Source of the DNA: Corynebacterium vitaeruminis
GTDB taxonomy: Bacteria > Actinomycetota > Actinomycetes > Mycobacteriales > Mycobacteriaceae
DNA length: 35,321 nt
Direction: 5' to 3'
Assembly (NCBI RefSeq): GCF_001054325.1
Contig: NZ_JVVM01000012.1
Location: forward strand, 1-35,321
This document shows, piece by piece, positions 17,517-25,567 of the stretch. The translations under genes were made by a program, and so were the position numbers. How positions within the stretch are numbered: position 1 is the first letter of the stretch; each line of letters opens with the position of its first letter. The notes below the pieces were generated by a model that did not search any database, had not been told where the DNA came from, and saw nothing but the letters and a program-made list of their open reading frames with translations.

Positions 17517-18327
17517 GGGGAAATCTGCTCCTCAGCGTGTTAGTTGGTGGCGTCCCAAAAAACTGGTTGTGGCGTTTTCGGGCCGCACATTGAAAAGCAT
17601 TTCCTCTGGTTGGGTTTCCTAGAGGGCGAATACGAACGCGCATGGTGAGCGTCCAATCATCCTAAAGATGCGCAAAAACAAAGCTAATCTCGTCGAAAGA
17701 TGGAACTTATGCGTGCCGGGCAGTTCATATACCCGTTTCGTATCGCGAATATAAGGAAATATATAAACCTATCAGTTAAGACAGAACCTACGCTCAACTG
17801 GGCAGTCATGCGCGATAGTGTTCCAAAAATGGGGTAGAAGAAAGGTCAACGCCCATCGGGGGAGCGGGCTAAACAGCTGCAGAGTTGCCGCAGGCACTGT
17901 CACCGTCGTCAAGCGCGGCAACGAGTTCGCAGCGTGCACGAGTTCCGATTACGGACGGCACTAACTCACTGCCGAAATGCAGAATCTTGCTGCGAGTTGT
18001 CAATCGTTATACAAAGTTGTCGAATTTGTTAGCAAACGGTTGGCACGTGGGGCTCGTTCGTAATACCAGAACAGTAAATGAGAGGTCATATCCTGCTGCC
18101 AAGCAGGGATAATCTAGAAATTACAGAGCTCTCCGTGATGCCGGGGAAGAAAAGCACATCAAGCCTGTAATGCAGTTTTCTAAGAATTTCTCATAACGAA
18201 AACCCAACTAAAGGGCTTTCGCGCAGTCATGAAGCCCAAGTCGCACTGCAGGTTGCCTGTGGCCGCTATAGCATCGGCTTTGTCCAGACATTTCGTCTAC
18301 ATCACTGAGGAACAGGAACGGCACATC
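17517..18327. other. Gene-poor region between protease and Asp23 operon
   Basis: About 800 bases without an intact gene. It contains the sigC remnant at 17869-17963, A/T-rich stretches near 17745-17780, and the upstream sequence of both flanking genes. In-frame sequence upstream of the Asp23 ATG (from 18229) reads as non-coding. Confidence 0.5.
17869..17963 (-). pseudogene. Remnant of the sigC 3' end
   Basis: Read on the - strand, this gives GTRARCELVAALDDGD, then SACGNSAAV and a TAG stop. The real SigC ends VARARRDLVAALDDGD, SASGDSAAV, TAG. At DNA level the last ~70 bases match 21263-21333 at about 87%, and the match continues a few bases past the stop (GAGCGGGC). Only the C-terminal ~25 codons remain and no start is attached. 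It is a direct repeat of the sigC end, 3.4 kb from it, on the far side of the Asp23 operon. Confidence 0.8.
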
Positions 18328-18855
18328 ATGGCTGACAACACAAAGAACACTGCTAAGAACACCCCGGCAACTCAGGCTGGCTCGGACTCCGCGAATAAGG
18401 GAACCGGCCACGGCCACACCTCTATCGACGACAGCGTCGTCTCCAAGATTGCCGGCATCGCTACCCGCGAGGTCTCCGGTGTTTATGACCTTGGCGGTGG
18501 CATGGATCGCTTCGCTGGCTCCGTCCGTGAGTTTGTCTCCGGCGGTAGCGCCAACGTATCCCAGGGAATTGCTGTTGAGGTTGGCGAGCGCCAAGCTGCA
18601 GTCGACGTCACCATCATTGCCGAGTACGGCGTTGCCATCCACGAACTGGCTGAGGCTATCCGTCAGAACGTCATTAGCTCCGTTGAGCGTATGACCGGCC
18701 TCGAGGTCACTGAAGTCAATGTTGATGTTTCCGATGTTCACACCGACTACCAGACCCCGCAGGAGCGCGAAGAAGAGGCTGCTAAGCAGCGCGAAGAGCA
18801 GCGCAAGGCCATCGCGGCTGCTAACGAGCCCAAGGAGCAGCCACGCGTTCAGTAG
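18328..18855 (+). CDS. Asp23/Gls24 family envelope-stress protein
   Basis: Founder protein of the operon, 175 aa. ATG 18328 is chosen over 18229 because GAGGAACAGGAA precedes it and homology-like sequence starts after it. Residues 1-30 are polar; the Asp23 domain covers ~31-140 (SVVSKIAGIATREVSGV ... VDVTIIAEYGVAIHELA); the last 35 residues are a charged Glu/Lys/Arg helix. In staphylococci Asp23 is held at the membrane by AmaP and protects the envelope under stress; the same partner types follow here, so a similar membrane-associated complex is likely. Confidence 0.9.
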   Translation: MADNTKNTAKNTPATQAGSDSANKGTGHGHTSIDDSVVSKIAGIATREVSGVYDLGGGMDRFAGSVREFVSGGSANVSQGIAVEVGERQAAVDVTIIAEYGVAIHELAEAIRQNVISSVERMTGLEVTEVNVDVSDVHTDYQTPQEREEEAAKQREEQRKAIAAANEPKEQPRVQ

Positions 18856-18920
18856 TTAACAACTATTGCGCGTCGAGGCCGGGCAGAATGGGCACTTAAG
18901 CCCGCATAAAGGGGAATTTC

Positions 18921-19118
18921 ATGTTCGATAATTACACAAAGACCTTCGCGACGATTGCCGTTGTCCTGTGCTTCGCCGCAATGATTGGTGGTTTCACGGG
19001 TTTTCTTGCGGTTATTGCCTTCGGGGGTCTGGCCGGTGCAGCCGGTGCGGTACTCGATGGAAAAATCGATGCGCCCGAACTCAACCGTAAGTTCAACCGA
19101 GGGGGCCGCCGACGGTGA
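18921..19118 (+). CDS. Small membrane protein of the Asp23 operon (DUF2273-like)
   Basis: 65 aa, ATG after GGGGAA. Two close hydrophobic segments (~10-25 and ~27-45) rich in Gly/Ala, then a basic end (RKFNRGGRRR). Small proteins of this build, often of the DUF2273 type, accompany Asp23 genes. The stop overlaps the next start in GTGA, so the two are coupled. Family assignment rests on size, build and context. Confidence 0.75.
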   Translation: MFDNYTKTFATIAVVLCFAAMIGGFTGFLAVIAFGGLAGAAGAVLDGKIDAPELNRKFNRGGRRR

Positions 19119-20203
19119 CTATCCACGTTCCAGCAACGCGTGGCACCACTGTCGTAAGCGAAAAGGCAATCCGTCGCATCGTAGAGATGGCCGTGCGCAC
19201 GGTTCCCGGCACGCTCGACCAATCCCGTGTTCTAGGGCGCGACTATCCAATTGTCTCTATCGACAGTGAGATTGCCCCCAATTCTGCCACGACAAGCGTC
19301 GTTAGTGCAGTTCGAGTCGCAGTTCGCGCTGTCGCATCCTGGCCAGCGCCGACAGCGGAAATTGCAGTGCGCATTCGTTCCAGCGTCGCAACCTGGCTCG
19401 TTGATATGGCCGGTCTTGAAAATGTCACCGTCGATGTTGACATCGACAGTGTCGAACCCGGGCACGTGCGTGTCACCAGAGAGGACTTGGCGCACTTTTC
19501 GGATCACCCGCAGCTGACACCTATCCGAGTGAATCAGCAGGTAGTAGCCGCCCCACAGGTGCGGTGGGTCCCAGAAGTGCAGTCCATCGCTGTACCGACG
19601 CCGCAGCCGGTACGCAATATTTCAGTACCGCAGCCTCAGCCAGTGCGCAGTATTACTCCGGTGGCACCGCAGCCGGTACGCAGCATTACTCCGCCGCGTC
19701 CAGAACGAGTACGCAGTGTCCCAGCACCTGCTCCACAACCGGTGCGCTTCATCACGCCGCCGAAGCCGCAACCAACTGTGGCTATTAAGGCACCGAAGCC
19801 GCAACCAGCCCGACGCATTGTTGCACCACCGCCGCTGCCAGTGACTCGCACCTCGGCGCCGAAGCTGGTACAGGTGCGTCGCACACCAACTCCACGGCCA
19901 ATACAGCTGCGAAAAGTCGCAGCACCAAAGCCGACGTCCTTGGTGCAGGTGAGTGTCCCCCGGCAACCAAAGCTGCGTCCGGTACGAGTGCCGTCGCCAC
20001 GCACAATTAGTGTTAAGGCGCCACGACCAGCGCTATTGCGGCCGGTCAAAGTGCCGCGTCCAACCCGGTTGAAACAAGTTCGCGCACCGCGACAGGAGCA
20101 GCTGCGCCCGGTATCCGTGCCACAACCACGTACCGTGGTGGTAAGCACGCCAGAGCCGCGCCCACTGAAAAAGATTGAGGTGACACCCTATGACGCCGAC
20201 TGA
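19115..20203 (+). CDS. Asp23-like protein with 18 tandem 11-residue Pro/Arg repeats
   Basis: 362 aa, GTG start in a 4-base overlap with the previous gene. Residues ~8-125 resemble the Asp23 fold (VSEKAIRRIVEMAVRTVPG ... NVTVDVDID). Residues 161-356 are 18 repeats, sixteen of 11 residues and two of 10, with the pattern P-x-P-x-x-V/L-R-x-V/I-x-V/A/P, for example PQPQPVRSITP, PRPERVRSVPA, PRPALLRPVKV. The repeats are strongly basic and have no membrane segment, so the tail should be an extended cationic arm in the cytoplasm. Binding to nucleic acid, acidic lipid or the acidic tails of partners is possible but not shown. Repeats differ in sequence and codons, so the array is old and selected for its spacing. 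Confidence 0.85.
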   Translation: MTIHVPATRGTTVVSEKAIRRIVEMAVRTVPGTLDQSRVLGRDYPIVSIDSEIAPNSATTSVVSAVRVAVRAVASWPAPTAEIAVRIRSSVATWLVDMAGLENVTVDVDIDSVEPGHVRVTREDLAHFSDHPQLTPIRVNQQVVAAPQVRWVPEVQSIAVPTPQPVRNISVPQPQPVRSITPVAPQPVRSITPPRPERVRSVPAPAPQPVRFITPPKPQPTVAIKAPKPQPARRIVAPPPLPVTRTSAPKLVQVRRTPTPRPIQLRKVAAPKPTSLVQVSVPRQPKLRPVRVPSPRTISVKAPRPALLRPVKVPRPTRLKQVRAPRQEQLRPVSVPQPRTVVVSTPEPRPLKKIEVTPYDAD

Positions 20204-20645
20204 GAGGTCATCGGCCGCGGTGGTCTCGGACGAGTCAGTCGAAACTCGCCAGGGACGTGACCCGCGTCAATCACCAAAGGTTCGCGGGCTGGGAGTTTTC
20301 GCCGGTCTGTTGATGATTGCAGCGGCCGTAGTCGCAGGTAGAGAAGCAATCATTAGCGCCAATAGCTCAGGTGACACCTCATGGTTACAACCGGTATTCG
20401 ACTGGTTCAGCAACCCACAGGGCTCAGCCGCGTCATGGGTGTTGCTCCTCGTCGGAATCCTCGCTGCAATCTATGGGCTGGGACAGCTCATAGCGGTGTT
20501 TCTTCCCGCCCCGCGCCGGTATGTACGCGTCGATGACGATGGCAACCTGCCAGTTTGGATGCATAAGTCTGACTACCAAGAAATCCAAAATGGCACGGCA
20601 CTTGCTTCCGGAACTCACGGCGGATACGAAGGTGATGACAAGTGA
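20190..20645 (+). CDS. Two-helix membrane protein of the Asp23 operon
   Basis: 151 aa, ATG start overlapping the previous gene by 14 bases. A charged cytoplasmic start (1-~30), helices at ~33-49 and ~83-105, and a charged C-terminal ~45 residues (RRYVRVDDDGNLPVWMHKSDY). Such proteins, some assigned to DUF6286, sit beside AmaP in actinobacterial Asp23 clusters; that family label is tentative. Its last 4 bases overlap the next start. Confidence 0.75.
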   Translation: MTPTERSSAAVVSDESVETRQGRDPRQSPKVRGLGVFAGLLMIAAAVVAGREAIISANSSGDTSWLQPVFDWFSNPQGSAASWVLLLVGILAAIYGLGQLIAVFLPAPRRYVRVDDDGNLPVWMHKSDYQEIQNGTALASGTHGGYEGDDK

Positions 20646-21193
20646 AAACATCAGTAAGGGTATTCGACCGAATTGTGTTGTTCCTCTTCTCAGCGCTGTT
20701 ACTACTGGTAGCAACATGGGCAATTGCTAGCTACTTCGATGTCGCTCCTGCACAGTGGCTTCACGACACCGGGCGGATGGAATCCTGGGAAAAAATACCT
20801 GAGCAAAGCTGGTATGTTCCCGTCCTCGGTGTAATCACAGCGATTCTAGCGGTGGTCGGCTGCAGCTTGGTGGTCGCTAATCTGCGATCGCACCGGTTCA
20901 GCACGGTTTCCGCATCAGAATCACAGGAAAAGTTAGGAGAGATTTCGCTGCCGGTCGCCGATGTTGCCGATGCGGTGTGCACCGATTTAGAGCGCAACGC
21001 CCACATCAACCAGGCGGATTCGCGGGTCTACCGTGATAATGGAATCCCGACCTTAGAAGTGACTGTGGCAATGCCACCGCAGGCGAGCCTCTCCGCTGTT
21101 GTAGCTGCCCTGAAAAACGCGGAGCGTGATATACGTGATGCCCTTGGGCATGCTGATATCGCCTCGACTTACAAAATCGAGCTGGACCGTTAG
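20642..21193 (+). CDS. AmaP-like membrane anchor of the Asp23 complex
   Basis: 183 aa, GTG start in a GTGA overlap. Two membrane helices (~11-30 and ~58-79) are followed by a cytoplasmic domain of ~100 residues (SLPVADVADAVCTDL ... LEVTVAMPPQASLSAV) with the alternating pattern of an Asp23-like fold. Two N-terminal helices plus a soluble domain is the AmaP arrangement, the protein that holds Asp23 at the membrane in Staphylococcus aureus. Last gene of the operon, converging on sigC with 68 bases between and no clear terminator. Confidence 0.75.
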   Translation: MKTSVRVFDRIVLFLFSALLLLVATWAIASYFDVAPAQWLHDTGRMESWEKIPEQSWYVPVLGVITAILAVVGCSLVVANLRSHRFSTVSASESQEKLGEISLPVADVADAVCTDLERNAHINQADSRVYRDNGIPTLEVTVAMPPQASLSAVVAALKNAERDIRDALGHADIASTYKIELDR

Positions 21194-21261
21194 TCAGCTA
21201 GTCAGCTTCGCGGGGGGAGACAACCTACAACGGCTAGCTAGGTGCCCTGGTCAGAGCGGGC

Positions 21262-21840
21262 CTAAACAGCAGCAGAGTCGCCGCTGGCACTGTCGCCGTC
21301 GTCAAGCGCGGCAACCAAATCGCGGCGCGCACGGGCGACGCGTGAGCGAATAGTGCCCACGCGACAACCTGCGATTTCCGCGGCCTCCGCGTAGGAGTAA
21401 CCCAGCACCTGCGTCAGAATGAGTGCCTCGCGGCGTTCCTCCGGCAGCTGCTCTAGCAGCACGCGGGCGTCAGCGAGCTCTGACCACGACTCGCCGGTCG
21501 TAAACTGCTCGGCAGCGTTTTCTACTTCCACCGCAGACTTCTTCGGGCGCGCCGAATCATGGCGGACCGAATCCACCCACACGCGCCGGGCCAGCGACAA
21601 CAGCCATGTGCGGGCAGAAGAACGCGCCGCAAAACGGGGAAGAGCCCCCATCACACGCAGGTACGTCTCCTGCGTTAAATCATCCGCAGCATCAACGCCG
21701 CCGAGATGTGCGACCAGACGCCACACGTCCTTCTGCGTCAGCCGCACGAACTCCGTCAGCGCAGCCTGATCACCGCGACCGGCTTTCAGTGCCAGCTGCG
21801 TGATGTATTCGTCATTAGAGACGAGGCGTGCGGGAGTCAT
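21262..21840 (-). CDS. sigC: ECF sigma factor SigC
   Basis: Sigma-70 family factor, 192 aa, that redirects RNA polymerase to its own promoters. Region 2 is at ~20-90 (DDLTQETYLRVMGALPRF, then ARTWLLSLARRVWVDSVRHD) and region 4 at ~130-180 (GYSYAEAAEIAG, GTIRSRVARAR). These segments and the position between asd and katA match C. glutamicum SigC, which is known to answer impaired respiratory electron transfer by raising cytochrome bd and haem synthesis genes. No anti-sigma gene is next to it. The SD before the ATG is weak. Its 3' end is partly duplicated at 17869. Confidence 0.9.
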   Translation of the reverse strand: MTPARLVSNDEYITQLALKAGRGDQAALTEFVRLTQKDVWRLVAHLGGVDAADDLTQETYLRVMGALPRFAARSSARTWLLSLARRVWVDSVRHDSARPKKSAVEVENAAEQFTTGESWSELADARVLLEQLPEERREALILTQVLGYSYAEAAEIAGCRVGTIRSRVARARRDLVAALDDGDSASGDSAAV

Positions 21841-21874
21841 GGCAATAGCTTAGCAACTTAAAACCTAAAGATAA

Positions 21875-21933
21875 TTCGCCTGACTGCACGTGGCCTCACC
21901 TGCAAGAAACAGGCGGCGGCGCAGCCAGGCGAA
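21875..21933 (-). terminator. Probable terminator of the ABC export operon
   Basis: A 13-bp stem (one wobble) between TTCGCCTGACTGC and GCAGCCAGGCGAA. Its 33-base loop can itself fold (CCTG...CAGG). On the - strand it is followed by A/T-rich sequence with T-runs. It separates the permease gene from sigC. Confidence 0.5.
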
Positions 21934-21947
21934 CTAGGGGGCAATTA

Positions 21948-23369
21948 CTAGAAGCGGATGGCGTCGATGGGCTTGACGCGGACTGCGATGGTGGCCGGGA
22001 TGATGCCCGCTAGTGCGCCCACGAATGTCGCGACCAATACGCCGATTACAGCGGCCGTGACAGGGTAGGCCACGGCGCCCGTCTCCAGCGGCAACGCCAG
22101 CATCTTATCCAGCGGCAGCTGCTTGACCGTGATGATCGAGGCAATCACGCCAACCACGCCCGCCACCGTCGTGGCGACAATCGACTCCAAGAACACAGAG
22201 ATAAAAATCCGGCCTGCCGACGCGCCCATTGCGCGACGAATACCAATCTCACGGACGCGGTGGCCAATGGTGACAATCGAGACCGTGAGCAGGCCCAACG
22301 CACCAAGTGCAATCACAATGCCACCGATAATGCCCAGCGCAGTGGTGATGGTGTTATTCATCTCCTGGGAAATCTCCGTGTCCTTCTCCGACAGGGAAGT
22401 ATTCACCTTCCAGCTAGGGCCGAGCTCCGCCTGGAAAATGTTGTGCAGCGCCTTCTGGTTCTCCTTCGCGGACTCCTCAGGCGTTGCGACGAGAAGTTGC
22501 GGCTCACCCACCGGACCCTCGTAGCCGGCATTGAGGAAGGAATCGTAGTGCGTGACAATGCTCGGGGCGTCCCACGAGCCCAGAGACTTATACACTCCCA
22601 CTACGGTGAAAGTGGTGTCGCCCGTTTCCTTCAAGGTGAAGGTGGGATGATCTGCCAGCGCAGGGTTGCCCAGGGTCTCGTAGAACTGGTCGTTGACCAC
22701 CACGGGGTTCATCAGACGCTGGCCATCGACATCTTCCAAACGGCGTCCCTGCACGATGGTGCGGGCGTAGATATCGAACCAGCCGGGATCAGCGGCAATC
22801 AGCTCCGGAGTGCCTGGCGAAAAACACTCGTAATCATCCGGGGCGCAGTCATCCATATTTTGCTCGGGTGTGGCTGGCTGCATGCGAACCCGCGACCACA
22901 AGTTGGCATGGGTGGTCTCCACCAGGCGGTGAGTGGCAGTGGAAAAGGCGTCATTGATAGACCCGTCCGGGTTGATGACGCTCAAATCGTCCGGTCCGTT
23001 TCCGCCGATGCCCGCGCCGCCGAAGCTACCGAAGCTATCGGCCATTGTGCCGTCGCCGAAGCCACCATCGCCGAAGTCACCGCCTTCCTCAGAACCGGAA
23101 GTACTTGCTCCGGCAGTCAACGTGACCGTGCCGGCGATGCCCGTGCTCTGCGCGGTAACTGCATCCTGAGAGCTGGTGAGAATATTGCCAAGTGCGATCA
23201 CAGTGGTCATGGCCCACACCGCGGCGGCCACACTGACCAACGACAGCATGATGCGGCCACGGTTAATGCGCAGCTCATGCCACGCTTCCAACAGGGCGCC
23301 GAGATAAGGCGTTGCCGCATAGAGGAAGGAAGGCCGTGACTTCGATTCTGTTTCTTTATTCGTCGTCAT
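21948..23369 (-). CDS. MacB/FtsX-type ABC transporter permease
   Basis: Membrane subunit of an export or mechanotransmission ABC system, 473 aa. I start it at the ATG at 23369, with GGAGG 6 bases before and a 14-base overlap with the ATPase gene; the longer frame up to 23453 is inside the ATPase gene. Build: cytoplasmic start, helix 1 (~40-64), a large outside domain (~65-330) with a Gly/Asp/Ser-rich part at ~88-125, then three C-terminal helices and the FtsX end VKPIDAIRF. This is the four-helix MacB layout. The substrate is not evident. Confidence 0.9.
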   Translation of the reverse strand: MTTNKETESKSRPSFLYAATPYLGALLEAWHELRINRGRIMLSLVSVAAAVWAMTTVIALGNILTSSQDAVTAQSTGIAGTVTLTAGASTSGSEEGGDFGDGGFGDGTMADSFGSFGGAGIGGNGPDDLSVINPDGSINDAFSTATHRLVETTHANLWSRVRMQPATPEQNMDDCAPDDYECFSPGTPELIAADPGWFDIYARTIVQGRRLEDVDGQRLMNPVVVNDQFYETLGNPALADHPTFTLKETGDTTFTVVGVYKSLGSWDAPSIVTHYDSFLNAGYEGPVGEPQLLVATPEESAKENQKALHNIFQAELGPSWKVNTSLSEKDTEISQEMNNTITTALGIIGGIVIALGALGLLTVSIVTIGHRVREIGIRRAMGASAGRIFISVFLESIVATTVAGVVGVIASIITVKQLPLDKMLALPLETGAVAYPVTAAVIGVLVATFVGALAGIIPATIAVRVKPIDAIRF

Positions 23370-24093
23370 CAGCAACCTCCTCGAAGCCGTGCATGGCGTT
23401 GGCAGCAGATAGCAGGACGGAGTCGGCGTGCAACTGACCGTCGCGAAGCTCAAGTGCCCGATCGCCGCGCTCGGCGACCTCTAAATCGTGCGTAATCACA
23501 ATCAGCGCAGCATTGTTTTCGGTGGCGACTTCTTCGAGCAGATCCATGACGATCTTGCCGGTGTCGACATCGAGCGCACCGGTGGGCTCATCGGCAAGAA
23601 TGAGCTGCGGTTGGCGCACGAGCGCACGGGCAATAGCCACACGCTGCTGTTCACCGCCGGAAAGCTGCGAAGGCGTGGCCTCTAGACGGTCTCCCAGACC
23701 GACGCGCTCCAGCATTGCGGCGGCGAGCTCGGTGCGATTCCAGAACTTCTCGCCCCGGTCGTACATCAGCGGAACCTCAACGTTCTCCAGTGTGGTGCGG
23801 GAGGGGAAGAGGTTGAACTGCTGGAAGACAAATCCCAAATTATCGCCCCGGAGCGCAGCGCGTTTCCTATCCGACAAGGTGGAAATATCGGTGCCGTCGA
23901 ATGTGTACGTGCCAGAATCCGGCAAATCGAGCATGCCAATGATGTTCAGCAGTGTTGACTTACCCGAACCGGACTGGCCGACAATGCTGAGGTGCTCACC
24001 GCGTGGCACTTCGAGGTCGATGCCTTTCAAAATAGGCAGCTCCTCGCCGTTGGGGAGCGTCACTGTTCGAGTGACTGCGGTCAAACTAAGCAT
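23356..24093 (-). CDS. MacB/LolD-type ABC transporter ATPase
   Basis: Cytoplasmic ATPase driving the neighbouring permease, 245 aa. Walker A GQSGSGKST (39-47), Q-loop VFQQF, signature LSGGEQQRVAIARAL, Walker B LILADEPTGALD and H-loop VITHD are all intact. It starts 9 bases after the adaptor stop and overlaps the permease start. The C-terminal ~30 residues are a short extension beyond the core domain. Confidence 0.95.
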   Translation of the reverse strand: MLSLTAVTRTVTLPNGEELPILKGIDLEVPRGEHLSIVGQSGSGKSTLLNIIGMLDLPDSGTYTFDGTDISTLSDRKRAALRGDNLGFVFQQFNLFPSRTTLENVEVPLMYDRGEKFWNRTELAAAMLERVGLGDRLEATPSQLSGGEQQRVAIARALVRQPQLILADEPTGALDVDTGKIVMDLLEEVATENNAALIVITHDLEVAERGDRALELRDGQLHADSVLLSAANAMHGFEEVADDDE

Positions 24094-24102
24094 GGCGCGG
24101 GC

Positions 24103-25206
24103 CTACTTTTCAGAGCCAGCGTCATCGCCGGACTCATCGAAGCCAGTGTCACTGCCATCACCGTTGCCGGTACCGTCGCCGCTGCCGTCGCCAGCGAACT
24201 CGTCCTTGTAGGAAGGTACGTACTCCAAAACCTGCTGGCCTTCCTTCAGGCCGCGCTTGATCTCAATGAAAGTGCCATCGTTGGCGCCCAACTCGACCTT
24301 GATCTTGGTGGGCTTGCCGCCATCCTTGGCCGGAGCGTAGACAACACCTTCGCGGAAGCGTCCCTCCACGGCGGTAACCGGCAGGGCCGGGACCTCCGAG
24401 GTGGTGCCACTGCCAAGAATCAGCGTTGCGGGAACGCCTTCGTAGACTGTCTGATTTGCGGGAATATCGCAGCGCAACTGTGGGCCACCCGAGGAACTCC
24501 CCGCAGCGGCGGCACCCATGCCAGCACCGTCTCCAGCGCCAGCGCCTTGCGCGCCCGTGCCGCTTCCCGTGACAGTCTTGACCGAATCGCACAAAAATGG
24601 TGCCGGGCCGTCGGTGATGGCGAGGCGGCCATTGTTAATCGAGTCTCCCAGCGTGTACAGCTGGCTCGGCTTAATAGGTGCTACGGCGTGGAAGCTGTTC
24701 GGCGAAATCGTGCCAATTTCCTGGCCAATCTCAACCGTCTGGCCAATCACGATATCCCACTGCACGGTGCCAGAAGCCTTCGCGGTGATGTTGCCCCAGG
24801 TCACGGTAGTTTCGGGCGCAGTGGCTGCGGCGTCTTCATCATCGGAATCCGCGCCGCCGGAGGTGCTGGCAGTCTCGGACACCGAGGTCTTCTTCACCTG
24901 GAGCAGGTTTTGCCCCTCTACGGCGTTGCCACCGCTGTTGACATAGGCGTCAGTGATTTCACCAGACGCGTTGGCGCGGATCACGGTGGGCTCATCCGGG
25001 ACGATGGTGGCAGACAGCTTCTGCGTGTTATTGATCCGTTGAGGGGATAGCTCCGTAGTGGGTTGGGAGAAATCACCGGTTGCTTGGGCATAGTCCTCGT
25101 CGTTAGCGGGGAAGAATGCGATCTTGAGAAGCGCAACGGTCGCCAGCAACGCCAGCGTGTACTTGAAGACTGTGAGCGCTTTTGCGCCCCTCCCTTGTTT
25201 TTTCAT
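24103..25206 (-). CDS. Membrane-fusion (HlyD/MacA-like) adaptor protein
   Basis: First gene of the ABC operon, 367 aa. One N-terminal helix (~14-31) anchors it; the rest is outside. A lipoyl-like half (TVIRANASGEITDAYVNSGGNAVEG, ~75-100) is followed by an acidic insert (~115-130), the second half (ASGTVQWDIVIGQTVEIG), and a beta-barrel part (~270-335). A Gly/Ser/Ala-rich segment lies at ~218-245 and an acidic Gly-rich tail ends it. In Gram-positive bacteria such proteins work with MacB-like pumps, often for peptides. Cargo unknown. Confidence 0.87.
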   Translation of the reverse strand: MKKQGRGAKALTVFKYTLALLATVALLKIAFFPANDEDYAQATGDFSQPTTELSPQRINNTQKLSATIVPDEPTVIRANASGEITDAYVNSGGNAVEGQNLLQVKKTSVSETASTSGGADSDDEDAAATAPETTVTWGNITAKASGTVQWDIVIGQTVEIGQEIGTISPNSFHAVAPIKPSQLYTLGDSINNGRLAITDGPAPFLCDSVKTVTGSGTGAQGAGAGDGAGMGAAAAGSSSGGPQLRCDIPANQTVYEGVPATLILGSGTTSEVPALPVTAVEGRFREGVVYAPAKDGGKPTKIKVELGANDGTFIEIKRGLKEGQQVLEYVPSYKDEFAGDGSGDGTGNGDGSDTGFDESGDDAGSEK

Positions 25207-25567
25207 GTCTGCAGAAGTATCCGATCAGAATCCAAAATGACAGCGTGTTACGCGAAAAATCCTACCCTCAACCCACGCGAGCAGTGGTAGTGCTGGCTAT
25301 ACCTTTGATTCAGTGCTGATAGGTATTGCATGAAAGCGCAGTAAGTGCTTTTCGACGATCATCGTGTGTGGTTTTCGTGGAGGAAGTCTGCCCTTTTTGG
25401 GGTCGAGGGCTCGTCGCCGATACAGCGAACCTAATCGGACTAATAATTAATGCCACATATCAATTGTGGGCGACTAATAGGCAAAATATGGAACTTCGTG
25501 TAGGGTGGAAAACGTCAGGGCATGTTGTGACTGTCATCTAGCCCTTGTCTTTAGGAGGAAACGCCCC
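25207..25567. other. Divergent intergenic region between ABC operon and katA
   Basis: No gene seen. It must hold promoters for both directions. CCACA-N7-TGTGG at 25453-25469 is a small dyad about 100 bases before katA, and TAATAG at 25475-25480 could be a -10 element. Which regulator binds is not clear from the sequence. Confidence 0.35.

Noticed and set aside
17885..18112. 75-codon + strand frame with Ser-rich start
   Set aside because: Its first part is the complement of the sigC remnant and the rest has no coding look or RBS.
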